This document shows, one piece after another, positions 52,784-61,178 of a DNA stretch of 64,000 nucleotides. This stretch comes from Bacteroidales bacterium (GTDB lineage Bacteria > Bacteroidota > Bacteroidia > Bacteroidales > WCHB1-69), in NCBI GenBank assembly GCA_017651425.1, contig JAGCCZ010000031.1:1-64000 (forward strand). Direction: 5' to 3'. Position 1 is the first letter of the stretch, and each line of letters starts with the position of its first letter. The notes beneath the pieces were generated by a model that was given only the letters and a program-made list of their open reading frames with translations, was not told the DNA's origin and ran no database searches. A program made the translations under genes and the position numbers.

Positions 52784-53395
52784 TTATTTTTGCTGTTGTG
52801 CAAAATATTCTTCGATAAGATGCTGGACATATTTGCCGAACACATCGAATTCGATATTGACCACGGTGCCGGGCCTGAAATTGTGGAAATTGGTAACCTT
52901 GTGGGTGTACGGGATGATGGCCACGGAAAAACGTCCCTTCTCGGAGTCCACCACCGTCAGGCTCACTCCATTGACGGAAATGGAGCCTTTCGGTACGGTG
53001 AAGTTGTTTTTCGAGGCATCGTAGGTGAAATAATAACGCCAGCTGCCATTCTCATCGACCACCTTCTCGCAGGTGGCGGTCTGGTCCACATGCCCTTGCA
53101 CGATGTGACCGTCGAAGCGACCGTCCATGCGCATGCTGCGCTCCAAGTTCACCTCATCACCCACTTTCCAAGTACCCAGATTGGTCTTCAACATGGTTTC
53201 CTCCATGGCCGTGACCACATACTGTTTCTTCTCCTTGTCCAATTTGACCACCGTAAGGCAACACCCGTCGTGCGCCATGCTCTGGTCTATCGACAGCTCG
53301 TCCGCAAAATCAACCTCGAGTGTGAAATCGTAGTTTGTTCTATCTTTCTTTATATCAATAATTTTACCTGTTTTCTCAATAATCCCAGTGAACAT
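52784..53395 (-). CDS. ribE: Riboflavin synthase alpha chain
   Basis: Converts two 6,7-dimethyl-8-ribityllumazine molecules to riboflavin. The 203 residues consist of two similar lumazine-binding domains. The first opens MFTGIIEKTGKI and has SMAHDGCCLTVV; the second opens GHIVQGHVDQTATC and has KGSISVNGVSLTVV. These are the family repeats. No FMN riboswitch is seen in the 25-base leader that follows the -7 box. It is followed by porW after 57 bases. Confidence 0.96.
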   Translation of the reverse strand: MFTGIIEKTGKIIDIKKDRTNYDFTLEVDFADELSIDQSMAHDGCCLTVVKLDKEKKQYVVTAMEETMLKTNLGTWKVGDEVNLERSMRMDGRFDGHIVQGHVDQTATCEKVVDENGSWRYYFTYDASKNNFTVPKGSISVNGVSLTVVDSEKGRFSVAIIPYTHKVTNFHNFRPGTVVNIEFDVFGKYVQHLIEEYFAQQQK

Positions 53396-53419
53396 AATTT
53401 ACCATTTTCTAAAAACGCG

Positions 53420-53427
53420 CAAAAATA
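53420..53427 (-). promoter_or_regulatory. -7 box for ribE
   Basis: TATTTTTG followed by CGCG on the minus strand, 25 bases before the ribE ATG. Confidence 0.7.
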
Positions 53428-53554
53428 CAAAAAAAGGGAATAGACTCAAGTGTCAAGAGACTATGAATTTGCAATTTGTAGCTATTGGACGGAATTTGCA
53501 TACGCGCACATTCCTCTCCTCTCGGAAAGAGGAGCCATCTTTTGTGAAAACGTA

Positions 53555-54331
53555 TCAATACGTTTCCGTCGTGATCCCTTTGGCCCTGACTTTTTCGGCG
53601 ATCACCTCGAGTTTCTCCTTGTCGAATTTATGGAGTTGCAGGGCAGGTGTCTCACGGTCGAGGGAATATACCATCACTTTGCGGGGGCGGATGTCCACCA
53701 CACGCTGAAGCCATTGCGAGAAATTGGGATCCTCGCTGTTGTCGAAGGGTACGCCCTCCTTTTCACCGCTGAGGAACATGGATTGGATGATGAGGTTGCC
53801 GTTAAAGGATTCGAGATGTTCTACAATCTCCTCGATATCAACGGGCACAATGGGTGCGTTGATCGTATCGAGCATCTCTTGGGTGCCGGCATCAAGCTTC
53901 AGCAACGGGTTCTCGATGCGCTGGAGGGCGGCACGCACCTCGGGGCGTGTCAGCTGCGTGGCATTGGAGAGGCAGGAGATCACGGCATTGGGATAGTATT
54001 GGTCGCGCAGGGGAATGAGTCTATCGATGATTTTGTCGAAATGCGGATGAAGGGTGGGCTCCCCGTTGCCGGAGAAGGTGATGCTGTCAACGGGAACATT
54101 GTTGTCCCTGCATCTTATAAGCTTGTATTCAATAGCTTGCAACACTTCCTCCACAGGGTAGTATTCACGGGCGGTCAAGCTTTTCTCCAAAGTCCATCCG
54201 CACTCGCAGTAGAGGCAGTTGAAGGAACAGATCTTGACATCGATTGGCAGAAGGTTGATGCCGAGAGAATGTCCCAGTCGGCGGCTGTGGATGGGTCCAA
54301 AGGCAATGGACTCCCAAAGAAAGGTGGACAT
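53555..54331 (-). CDS. Radical SAM protein (COG0731-like)
   Basis: The 258-residue product has the radical-SAM cluster motif CSFNCLYC (Cys35, Cys39, Cys42) within IDVKICSFNCLYCECGW. Before it is the group signature FGPIHSRRLGHSLGINLLP. SFSGNGEPTLHPHFDKIID, with the GNGEPTLHP segment, is typical of COG0731-type enzymes, which include wyosine-type tRNA modifiers. There is no second cluster or SPASM domain. The reaction is unknown. It lies 11 bases after the dCMP deaminase gene, so the two are co-transcribed. Confidence 0.85.
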   Translation of the reverse strand: MSTFLWESIAFGPIHSRRLGHSLGINLLPIDVKICSFNCLYCECGWTLEKSLTAREYYPVEEVLQAIEYKLIRCRDNNVPVDSITFSGNGEPTLHPHFDKIIDRLIPLRDQYYPNAVISCLSNATQLTRPEVRAALQRIENPLLKLDAGTQEMLDTINAPIVPVDIEEIVEHLESFNGNLIIQSMFLSGEKEGVPFDNSEDPNFSQWLQRVVDIRPRKVMVYSLDRETPALQLHKFDKEKLEVIAEKVRAKGITTETY

Positions 54332-54342
54332 GTTTTATGGTT

Positions 54343-54837
54343 TTATTGGTTGCTGTATTGGACCACTTCGTCGGAAAAAAACTCGATTTGTACGCCGGCC
54401 TTGGCGAACATCTCCTCGGATTCGGCGCCGGCGTGGTACTTTTGGGCGCACACCACGCGCGTGATGCCGCAGTTGATGATGAGCATGGCGCAGACACGGC
54501 AGGGTGTCATCCGGCAGTAGAGGGTGGCGCCGTTGAGGGCGATGCCTAACTTGGCGGCCTGGCAGATGGCGTTCTGCTCGGCATGGACGGTGCGCACGCA
54601 GTGTTGCGTCACAGTGCCGTCCTCATGAACCGTGCGTTTGAGCTGGTGCCCCACGTCGTCGCAGTGAGGCAGTCCCTTTGGGGAGCCCACATAGCCGGTG
54701 ACGAGAATCTGGCGGTCGCGCACGATGACACAGCCGCTACGCCCGCGGTCGCAGGTGGCACGCTTACTCACCGTGTCGGCGATTTCCATGAAATACTCAT
54801 CCCACGAGGGACGCACATATTTTTTTGTCTCTTCCAT
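54343..54837 (-). CDS. Deoxycytidylate (dCMP) deaminase
   Basis: A zinc enzyme of 164 residues that deaminates dCMP to dUMP for thymidylate supply. The zinc ligands are His85 with catalytic Glu87 (VHAEQNAICQAAK) and Cys113/Cys116 (TPCRVCAML). The N-terminal SWDEYFMEIADTVSKRATCDRGRSGCVIVRDRQILVTGYVGSPKGLPHCDD is standard for the ComEB/dCMP deaminase family. It heads a two-gene unit with the radical SAM gene and has a -7 box 20 bases upstream. Confidence 0.93.
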   Translation of the reverse strand: MEETKKYVRPSWDEYFMEIADTVSKRATCDRGRSGCVIVRDRQILVTGYVGSPKGLPHCDDVGHQLKRTVHEDGTVTQHCVRTVHAEQNAICQAAKLGIALNGATLYCRMTPCRVCAMLIINCGITRVVCAQKYHAGAESEEMFAKAGVQIEFFSDEVVQYSNQ

Positions 54838-54857
54838 AGCAGTCGTTTTTGAGGGCG

Positions 54858-54865
54858 CAAAAATA
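54858..54865 (-). promoter_or_regulatory. -7 box for the dCMP deaminase gene
   Basis: TATTTTTG followed by CGCCC on the minus strand, 20 bases before the ATG at 54837. Confidence 0.7.
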
Positions 54866-54940
54866 CAAAATTAGGGGATATGGTCACAAACCGGGGACAT
54901 CCTTGGATTCTTAACCTTCATGCCTATTCCCTTTTTTTTG

Positions 54941-54948
54941 TATTTTTG
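54941..54948 (+). promoter_or_regulatory. -7 box for the M23-phoH-lpxK-pnp operon
   Basis: TATTTTTG followed by CCGCC, 23 bases before the ATG at 54972 and diverging from the dCMP deaminase promoter. Confidence 0.75.
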
Positions 54949-54971
54949 CCGCCTGTATATAAAAACCGCAG

Positions 54972-55886
54972 ATGGGAAAGTTCGAGAAGGTAAAATCGAT
55001 TTGGAACAAGGTGAAGAGCGAGTGGAAAACCCGCTACCGGCTCGTGTTCTCCAATGAGGACACGCACGAGCAGGAGTTCGTCATCCGCCGAATCACCATC
55101 CAGCGCATCTTCGTGGTGGCCGTCATCGCCGCGTTTGTCATCATCCTGCTGACCTCACTGCTCATTGCCTTCACGCCGCTACGCCTCTACATCCCGGGCT
55201 ACACCGACCAAAAGGACTACAAGCTTTACAAGCAGACCGCTGCCCGCGTGGATTCGTTGGAGCGACTTGTGGAATACAACCAGGCCTTTATCGACAACTT
55301 CACCACGATGATCGAGGGCAACGCCCCCACCATGGAGGAGACGAAAGAGAGTGCCGAGAACACGCCCAACACGCACACCACCATCCGCGACAAAAAGCGC
55401 ATGGCCGAAGCCGAAGAGATGGAGGAGCAGGCCGACCTCATCCTGGGGCGCATCAGCGAGGACAACGCCTCGCAGGGCAACACGCCCGGACTCAGCCAGG
55501 CCAAGATCTCGACGCTCTCCATCTATCCGCCCTCCATCGGTGCCGTAACCCGTCCCTTCGATGCCTCGAAGAACCACTATGGCATCGACATTGCCTCTGC
55601 GCGCAACTCCGTGGTCGCCTGCATCGCCGACGGGGTGGTCATCGCCGCCCACTACAGCGCCACCGACGGCTATGTCATCATCGTGCAGCACCCCGGCAAC
55701 CTCATCTCTGTATATAAGCGCAACGCCGCGCTCCTCAAGCAGCCCGGCGCCCGCGTCAAGGCCGGCGACCCCATCGCCGCCATCGGCAACACCGGCTCCG
55801 GCGAAGGCAACACCCCGCACCTCCACTTCGAACTGTGGTACAACGGCTTCCCCATCAACCCACTCGACTATCTCGTTATTGAATAA
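54972..55886 (+). CDS. M23-family membrane-anchored peptidoglycan peptidase
   Basis: The 304-residue product has a cytoplasmic N-terminus, one membrane helix (about 45-68), a coiled-coil-like linker (85-180) and a LytM domain (about 188-304). The zinc ligands are His202 and Asp206 (NHYGID) with His285, and His283 is kept (PHLHFELWYNG). The remaining catalytic His, normally in a YAHL or YKHN motif, is Arg250 here (VYKRN). The first N-terminal segment (KVKSIWNKVKSEWKTRYRLVFSNEDTHEQEF) is typical of Bacteroidota M23 proteins. It should cut peptide cross-links in the periplasm unless the Arg change has weakened it. The next gene starts two bases after the stop. Confidence 0.85.
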   Translation: MGKFEKVKSIWNKVKSEWKTRYRLVFSNEDTHEQEFVIRRITIQRIFVVAVIAAFVIILLTSLLIAFTPLRLYIPGYTDQKDYKLYKQTAARVDSLERLVEYNQAFIDNFTTMIEGNAPTMEETKESAENTPNTHTTIRDKKRMAEAEEMEEQADLILGRISEDNASQGNTPGLSQAKISTLSIYPPSIGAVTRPFDASKNHYGIDIASARNSVVACIADGVVIAAHYSATDGYVIIVQHPGNLISVYKRNAALLKQPGARVKAGDPIAAIGNTGSGEGNTPHLHFELWYNGFPINPLDYLVIE

Positions 55887-55888
55887 CA

Positions 55889-56917
55889 ATGGAAAAAATT
55901 ATCACGATAGACCCTGACATTGTCGTCGCACTCTACGGCCGACAAAATACCAACATTGACCTGTTGACGCACATCTTCCCCAAACTCAAAATCATCGCGC
56001 GGGGCAACGAACTCAAGTGCTCCGGCGAGGACAGCGAGGTGGAACGCTTTGCGGAGCGCATCCATCTCCTCGAACAGCACATCGAGGAGTTTGGCAGGCT
56101 CACTGAGACTGACATCCTCAACATCACCTCCCAGGAAGACGACAGCTTTTATCGCCTGCGCACTACTGGCGACGTGCTCGTCCACGGCCGCGAGGGCAAG
56201 GCTGTGCGCGCCATCACACCCAACCAGAAGCGGCTTGTGGAGAGTGCTGACAAGAACGACATGGTCTTTGTCATCGGCCCCGCCGGCACGGGCAAGACCT
56301 ACACGGCCGTGGCCCTCGCCGTGCGCGCCCTCAAGAACAAGCATATCCGCCGTATCATCCTCACCCGCCCCGCCGTCGAGGCCGGCGAGAACCTCGGCTT
56401 CCTGCCCGGCGACCTGCGCGACAAGCTCGACCCCTACCTCCAGCCGCTCTATGACGCCCTTTGGGACATGATGCCCATGCAGAAGCTCGTTTCCTACATG
56501 GAAGACAAGGTCATCGAAATCGCGCCCCTCGCCTTCATGCGCGGACGCACCCTCGACAATGCATACGTCATCCTCGACGAGGCTCAAAACGCCACCGCCG
56601 CCCAGCTCAAGATGTTCCTCACCCGTATGGGCAAAAATGCCAAGTTCTTCATCACGGGCGACATCACCCAGATAGACCTCCCAAAGCACCAACAGTCAGG
56701 CCTCCTGCAAGCTAACCGCATTTTGGGCAAGATTCCCGGCATTGACTTCATCTTCATGGACGAGAAGGACGTGGTGCGCCACCATCTGGTCACCAAAATC
56801 ATCAAGAGCTACGAAGCCTACGAGAGCGCGCAAGCCCAGAAGGCGCAGGAACGGCGCGAGCAGCGTGCCGACGGAAACGCAAACCCCAATCCCGCCGACC
56901 ATGAGCCGGCCCTTTAA
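55889..56917 (+). CDS. phoH: PhoH-family ATPase
   Basis: A cytoplasmic P-loop protein of 342 residues, the usual length. The N-terminal domain runs to about residue 115, followed by Walker A GPAGTGKT (about 131-138), the segment LTRPAVEAGENLGFLPGDLRDKLDPYLQPLYDAL and Walker B VILDEAQNATAAQLKMFLTRMG, then ITGDITQIDLP. PhoH proteins are phosphate-starvation-linked ATPases with probable RNA-related roles. The end of the gene overlaps the lpxK start by 17 bases; the C-terminal tail is Gln/Arg/Asn-rich. Confidence 0.94.
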   Translation: MEKIITIDPDIVVALYGRQNTNIDLLTHIFPKLKIIARGNELKCSGEDSEVERFAERIHLLEQHIEEFGRLTETDILNITSQEDDSFYRLRTTGDVLVHGREGKAVRAITPNQKRLVESADKNDMVFVIGPAGTGKTYTAVALAVRALKNKHIRRIILTRPAVEAGENLGFLPGDLRDKLDPYLQPLYDALWDMMPMQKLVSYMEDKVIEIAPLAFMRGRTLDNAYVILDEAQNATAAQLKMFLTRMGKNAKFFITGDITQIDLPKHQQSGLLQANRILGKIPGIDFIFMDEKDVVRHHLVTKIIKSYEAYESAQAQKAQERREQRADGNANPNPADHEPAL

Positions 56918-57989
56918 GATACGGCATCTCCTCATGCCACTCGGGTGGCTCTTCGGACAGCTGGCGCGACTGCGCCGCCGTCTCTACCGGCGTGGCGTGT
57001 TCCGCTCCTACAAGGCCTCCGTCCCCACCATCTGCGTGGGCAACATCGCCATCGGGGGCACGGGCAAAACCCCGCACGCCAGTTACTTGATCCACTTGCT
57101 GGCGCAACAGCGTCATGTGGCCATGCTCAGTCGAGGCTATGGCCGCAAAAGCAAAGGCTTTGTGCTCGCCAACACAGCGCCCGACGGGACTCTCTCCGCG
57201 AAGCTCATCGGCGACGAGCCCCTGCTGCTGCACAAGCGCTTCCCGCAGCTGCCCATCGCCGTGGACGGCGACCGCGAGCACGGCATCCGCAAGCTGATAG
57301 AGTACGACCCCGGCATCCAAGTGGTCGTGATGGACGATGCCTACCAGCACCTCTCCTTCACCCCCTCGGTGAAGATGGTGCTCACGGAGTATCACCGCCC
57401 CTATTTCCGCGACTACCCGATGCCTGCCGGACGGCTGCGCGAGTTTCCCGATGCCGTGGCCGCCGCAGATCTGGTGCTCGTCACCAAGACGGACCTCCCC
57501 GACGAGCAGGTGGACCGTGACCAGTGGCGCCGCGACCTTGGCCTGCGCGACAGCCAGCCCCTCTTCTTCACATGCTACCACTACGGCACGCCCGAACCCG
57601 TGACAGCTCCCGCCGCCAACATCGACCCTCGCACCGCCGATGTGGTGCTGCTCTCCGGCATCGCACGCCCGCAGCCCCTCGAAGAATACCTGCGGCAGCA
57701 CTACCGCTGCATCCGGCATATCAAATATCCCGACCATCATAACTACAATACACTTGAGATTAAAGAATTACGAAAAACATTAACCGAGAAGGGATCCGCT
57801 TCCAAAGTGCTCTTCACCACCGAGAAAGATTGGATGAGACTGCAGTCCGAAAATCTTCAAAAAGATGTATCTTTGCTGCCCGTATTCATCGTCCCCATCG
57901 AAGTGGACTTTTTAACGGAAAACGAAAAAATAGAGTTTAACCATATTATCGAAAACTATGTTACAGGAGACCAAACAACAGATCCTTGA
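56901..57989 (+). CDS. lpxK: Tetraacyldisaccharide 4'-kinase
   Basis: LpxK phosphorylates the 4' position of the lipid A disaccharide at the inner membrane. The 362-residue product has an amphipathic N-terminal anchor (LLMPLGWLFGQLARLRRRL), then the Walker A-like VGNIAIGGTGKTP (about 47-59), SRGYGRKSKGF, GDEPLLLHKRFP, VVVMDDAYQHL and VLVTKTD. The ATG at 56901 was chosen because the longer frame upstream reads inside phoH. It overlaps phoH by 17 and the following gene by 32 bases, so the operon is translationally coupled. Confidence 0.94.
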   Translation: MSRPFKIRHLLMPLGWLFGQLARLRRRLYRRGVFRSYKASVPTICVGNIAIGGTGKTPHASYLIHLLAQQRHVAMLSRGYGRKSKGFVLANTAPDGTLSAKLIGDEPLLLHKRFPQLPIAVDGDREHGIRKLIEYDPGIQVVVMDDAYQHLSFTPSVKMVLTEYHRPYFRDYPMPAGRLREFPDAVAAADLVLVTKTDLPDEQVDRDQWRRDLGLRDSQPLFFTCYHYGTPEPVTAPAANIDPRTADVVLLSGIARPQPLEEYLRQHYRCIRHIKYPDHHNYNTLEIKELRKTLTEKGSASKVLFTTEKDWMRLQSENLQKDVSLLPVFIVPIEVDFLTENEKIEFNHIIENYVTGDQTTDP

Positions 57990-58782
57990 AACCGTTGAAT
58001 ATCTGAACAATCGCAAAACCATCAATCCAAAAGTGGGCATCGTCTTAGGCTCCGGACTCGGTGGATTGACCAAGTCATTGGATATCGTGGACGAACTCCC
58101 CTACAAGGAGATTCCCAACTTCCCCGTTTCCACGGTGAAAGGGCACAAGGGCACGCTGATTTTCGGACGGCTGAACGGTGTGGAGGTGGTCGTGCTGAAC
58201 GGACGTTTCCACTACTATGAAGGCTACCCGATGGAGGTGGTGACCTACCCGCAGCAGGTGTTCTGTGGCATTGGTGTCAAGACCATCATCCTCTCCAACG
58301 CGGCAGGCGGCATGAATCCGACTTTCAAGGTGGGTGACATCATGATCATTCGCGACCACATCAACTTCTTCGGCACAAACCCGCTGTTAGGCCCCAATGA
58401 TGACGAGCTCGGACCCCGCTTCCCGAATATGAATGAGGTCTATTCCAAGCGACTCATCAAGTTGGCGCACCAGAAGGCCGCCGAAAACAACATCCATTTG
58501 CAGGAGGGCGTCTATATGGGTGTCTCGGGTCCCTGTTTTGAAACGCCGGCAGAATATCGGGCCTATTGGATTCTCGGTGCCGACGCCGTGGGCATGTCCA
58601 CCGTTCCCGAGGCCATCGCGGCACACCACCGAGGCATGGAAATCTTCGCCCTTTCGGTCATCACCGACCTGGGAGTCGTGGGCCAGTTGGCAGAGACCTC
58701 TCACGAGGAGGTGCTGGCCGCTGCCAACAGTGCCGAGCCCAAGATGGTGAAGCTGATTTGCGAGATGCTGCCGGAAATGTAA
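57958..58782 (+). CDS. punA: Purine nucleoside phosphorylase I (trimeric type)
   Basis: Splits inosine and guanosine with phosphate to base and ribose-1-phosphate. The 274 residues match the trimeric family: phosphate loop VGIVLGSGLGGL, FPVSTVKGHKGTLIFG, LNGRFHYYEGYPMEVVTYP, ILSNAAGGMNPTF, YMGVSGPCFETPAEYRAYWILGADAVGMSTVPEAIAAHH and FALSVITDLG. The start overlaps the end of lpxK by 32 bases. Nothing else in the operon links functionally; purine salvage is the expected role. Confidence 0.95.
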   Translation: MLQETKQQILETVEYLNNRKTINPKVGIVLGSGLGGLTKSLDIVDELPYKEIPNFPVSTVKGHKGTLIFGRLNGVEVVVLNGRFHYYEGYPMEVVTYPQQVFCGIGVKTIILSNAAGGMNPTFKVGDIMIIRDHINFFGTNPLLGPNDDELGPRFPNMNEVYSKRLIKLAHQKAAENNIHLQEGVYMGVSGPCFETPAEYRAYWILGADAVGMSTVPEAIAAHHRGMEIFALSVITDLGVVGQLAETSHEEVLAAANSAEPKMVKLICEMLPEM

Positions 58783-58790
58783 GGAAACTT

Positions 58791-59210
58791 TTAGGAGTAG
58801 ATGCGGAGGCGCGCGCCATCGAAGCGGGTGGCGTAGCGGCGGGCCGGATAGATGGCCGGGCCACCTAACACGTTGCCGTCAAGGATGTTGAAGGTGGAGC
58901 CACACAGCGAGTCCACAAGCCGCAAGCCGTCGGGGGCTACCCAAAGCCACGACTCATGATCCTCCCAGTCGTAAGAACACGCACGGTCATAGGCCATGAA
59001 AGTCCATTCGTCAAGACGATAGACCACAATGCCGTTGACACCGCCCGTGAAATACTCGTAACCGCCGTATGTGTTAAGACGATAGTACATCACATCGTTG
59101 GGATAAACGATAAAATCGACCTTCGCATTCGGGATGGTCGGGTGGTTGTACATGTCGCAACAGACCAACAAGGGGGCGGCAAGACACAATATGATGAGTA
59201 GTTTCCGCAT
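58791..59210 (-). CDS. Rieske-like lipoprotein with degenerate ligands
   Basis: The 139-residue product has a lipoprotein signal (MRKLLIILCLAAPLLVCC, lipid Cys at 17 or 18). The body resembles a Rieske fold found in Bacteroidota lipoproteins: GIVVYRLDEWTFMAYDRACSY, then LCGSTFNILDGNVLGGPAIYPARRY. However, the two ligand loops (normally C-x-H and C-x-x-H) read CSYDW and CGSTF and lack the histidines, so a [2Fe-2S] cluster is unlikely. The start at 59210 opens directly on the signal. It is the last gene after a glycosyltransferase and a 5-alpha-reductase-like gene (27-base gap). Confidence 0.65.
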   Translation of the reverse strand: MRKLLIILCLAAPLLVCCDMYNHPTIPNAKVDFIVYPNDVMYYRLNTYGGYEYFTGGVNGIVVYRLDEWTFMAYDRACSYDWEDHESWLWVAPDGLRLVDSLCGSTFNILDGNVLGGPAIYPARRYATRFDGARLRIYS

Positions 59211-59237
59211 ATACAGTCTTTCAAAAAAATACAATTA

Positions 59238-60026
59238 TCAATAAATGCCAGGGAAAATCTTGTACCGTTTCTGGGTGGTGAACTCCTCGCCGAAAAACTG
59301 GGTATAGCGTTCGTAAACGGCTTTGGAGCGGGGCACAATATTGGCAAACGTCCAGATGAGGAACACCAGTCCGGGCACAGACCACGTGAGGATGGCAAAG
59401 CCAAGCCACTCGAGGATCTCGCCGAGGTAGTTGGCGGAGTTAATGCGGCGGAACATCCACCCGTCGGGCAGATAGTAATTGTTGTCCATGTCGTTCTTGC
59501 GCAGCTCGCGAATCACACGGTCGGCATAGATGTTAACCACCATGCCGAAGAGGAAGATGCAGGTGCCGATGATGAATTGCGGCGACCAGAACCACGAAAT
59601 GGGATAGGCACTCATGGGCGCGAAAAAGAAGAGCCAGCCGCCCTGCATGATGGCATTGAACGTGTTGAACGTGAAACCTGTGAGAATGATGGACAGCGGC
59701 ATCTTGCTCTGCCCGCGCATCAGCAACGGGAAGATGAACGATCGCTGGAAATAGTGAAATTCAAAGAAGATGAACATCACGAAAGTGACGAGATTGAAGG
59801 GCCGGATGTGGTAATAGAGAGAGATGAAGTACAGGATGAACATCGAGAAGAAGACAGGCGCCTCCATGATGAACCATCCCAAATTGCTTCGGATCGACGG
59901 TCCCCAGCGGTTGTTGAAGGTCATTCCGTATGCCGGAGTGATGAATTGTAAAAGGATGAATACAATCACACCCAAAACGGTCATCACAATCAGCATGATG
60001 TCATAAATATGGTTGAAAAGTTCCAT
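59238..60026 (-). CDS. 3-oxo-5-alpha-steroid 4-dehydrogenase-like membrane protein
   Basis: The 262-residue product has six or seven membrane helices and, at its C-terminus, the steroid 5-alpha-reductase family pattern GWMFRRINSANYLGEILEWLGFAILTWS...RYTQFFGEEFTTQKRYKIFPGIY (compare NYxGE and the Y..F....KR...P.IY ending). HYFQRSFIFPLLMRG also fits. In bacteria the substrate is unknown; steroids, ceramides or enoyl lipids are candidates. It lies 12 bases downstream of the glycosyltransferase gene. Confidence 0.78.
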   Translation of the reverse strand: MELFNHIYDIMLIVMTVLGVIVFILLQFITPAYGMTFNNRWGPSIRSNLGWFIMEAPVFFSMFILYFISLYYHIRPFNLVTFVMFIFFEFHYFQRSFIFPLLMRGQSKMPLSIILTGFTFNTFNAIMQGGWLFFFAPMSAYPISWFWSPQFIIGTCIFLFGMVVNIYADRVIRELRKNDMDNNYYLPDGWMFRRINSANYLGEILEWLGFAILTWSVPGLVFLIWTFANIVPRSKAVYERYTQFFGEEFTTQKRYKIFPGIY

Positions 60027-60038
60027 GATGAGGTACGT

Positions 60039-61049
60039 TTAGGAGAATGATTTCCCGTCAAATATTTTTTTGCGTTTGAAATAATGCAGGAACACCACCG
60101 ACTTGGGATAGGTGTCCGTGAATGCGAGCTTAGGCATGGTGTTACGCTTGGCCTTGCACTTCTTGTAGTTGGAATAGAAGTGGATCATGGCTTTATAGAC
60201 AGCTATGAAATCCTTGAAATGGCCCTGCAACAGGAAGAAGACGGCGGCCACTTGGTCAAGGAAAAACTTGACTGTCAAGGTTTTGGCGATGCGTTCTTCT
60301 GGAAGATTCTTGAGCAGGAGATAGAGGTTGTTGCGGAAGTTGAGGTAGGTCTTGAAGGAGTTGTTCTTGGGGAGGGTGCCGCCGCCAATGTGGTACACGA
60401 CCGATTGGGGGTTGACCTTTATCTTATAGCCGGCGTTCTTGATGCGCCAGCAGAAGTCGATTTCCTCCATGTGGGCGAAGAAGTCGGCGTCGAGGCCGCC
60501 CATGGCGCGAAAAACGTCGCTGCGCACGAAGAGTGCGGCGCCGCTGGCCCAGAAGATGTCCGCCACATCATCGTATTGTCCATGGTCATCCTCCACATGG
60601 CTGAAAACACGACCGCGGCAGAAAGGATAGCCGTATTTGTCCACGAAACCGCCGCTTGCGCCCGCGTACTCGAAATGGTCGCGATGGTAGTAGGAGAGGA
60701 GCTTGGGCTGCACCGCCGCGATGCGCTCATCGGCGTCCATCTGCTCGATGATGGGCTCCACCCAGTGCGGCGTCACCTCGATGTCGGAGTTGAGCAAACA
60801 GTAATACTGGGCATCAACATGCTCGAAGGCATGATTGTACCCCCTTGCAAAGCCCTCGTTCTCCGAGTGTTCCAAAAGACGGACGGACGGATGGTTCTCT
60901 CTCAGGAAAGCCACGGACCCGTCGGAGGAGGCATTGTCCGCCACGACAATCTCCGCATAATCGGGTAGGTATTGTTCCAAAACTGGCAGGAACTGCTCCA
61001 AAAAACGCTTTCCGTTCCAGTTGAGAATGACTATCGCTAATTTCGCCAT
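60039..61049 (-). CDS. Family 2 glycosyltransferase (rhamnosyltransferase-like)
   Basis: The 336-residue product has a GT-A fold: AIVILNWNGKRFLEQFLPVL, VVADNASSDGSVAFL, ENEGFARGYNHAF, YYCLLNSDIEVTPHW, the region VQPKLLSY with GGFVDKYG, and VFRAMGGLDADFFAHMEEIDFCWRIKNAGYKIKV. These are typical of cytoplasmic GT2 enzymes that build cell-surface glycans. The C-terminal part (about 255-336) has an amphipathic or membrane-associated helix. The true start is the ATG at 61049; a TTG sits just before it. It heads the three-gene unit with its -7 box 26 bases upstream. Confidence 0.9.
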   Translation of the reverse strand: MAKLAIVILNWNGKRFLEQFLPVLEQYLPDYAEIVVADNASSDGSVAFLRENHPSVRLLEHSENEGFARGYNHAFEHVDAQYYCLLNSDIEVTPHWVEPIIEQMDADERIAAVQPKLLSYYHRDHFEYAGASGGFVDKYGYPFCRGRVFSHVEDDHGQYDDVADIFWASGAALFVRSDVFRAMGGLDADFFAHMEEIDFCWRIKNAGYKIKVNPQSVVYHIGGGTLPKNNSFKTYLNFRNNLYLLLKNLPEERIAKTLTVKFFLDQVAAVFFLLQGHFKDFIAVYKAMIHFYSNYKKCKAKRNTMPKLAFTDTYPKSVVFLHYFKRKKIFDGKSFS

Positions 61050-61075
61050 CAAGCTCTTTTTTTTGAATTAAGGCG

Positions 61076-61083
61076 CAAAAATA
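61076..61083 (-). promoter_or_regulatory. -7 box for the glycosyltransferase operon
   Basis: TATTTTTG followed by CGCC on the minus strand, 26 bases before the ATG at 61049. Confidence 0.65.
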
Positions 61084-61123
61084 GTTTTTTTTTCCAATCA
61101 ATGAAACTATCAAGAAAAAAATG

Positions 61124-61131
61124 TATTTTTG
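61124..61131 (+). promoter_or_regulatory. -7 box for rpsO
   Basis: TATTTTTG followed by CCGCC, 47 bases before the rpsO ATG and diverging from the glycosyltransferase promoter. Confidence 0.75.
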
Positions 61132-61178
61132 CCGCCGGAAAAAAATAAGGAAAAAACATTAAAAATTAGACGCTTATT

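Noticed and set aside
50663..53443. 926-codon plus-strand open frame
   Set aside because: It runs antisense through porW and ribE, both confirmed by family motifs. The translation is valine/leucine/glycine-rich without recognisable domains.
53396..53554. FMN riboswitch upstream of ribE
   Set aside because: The -7 box is only 25 bases before the start codon, leaving no room for the aptamer.
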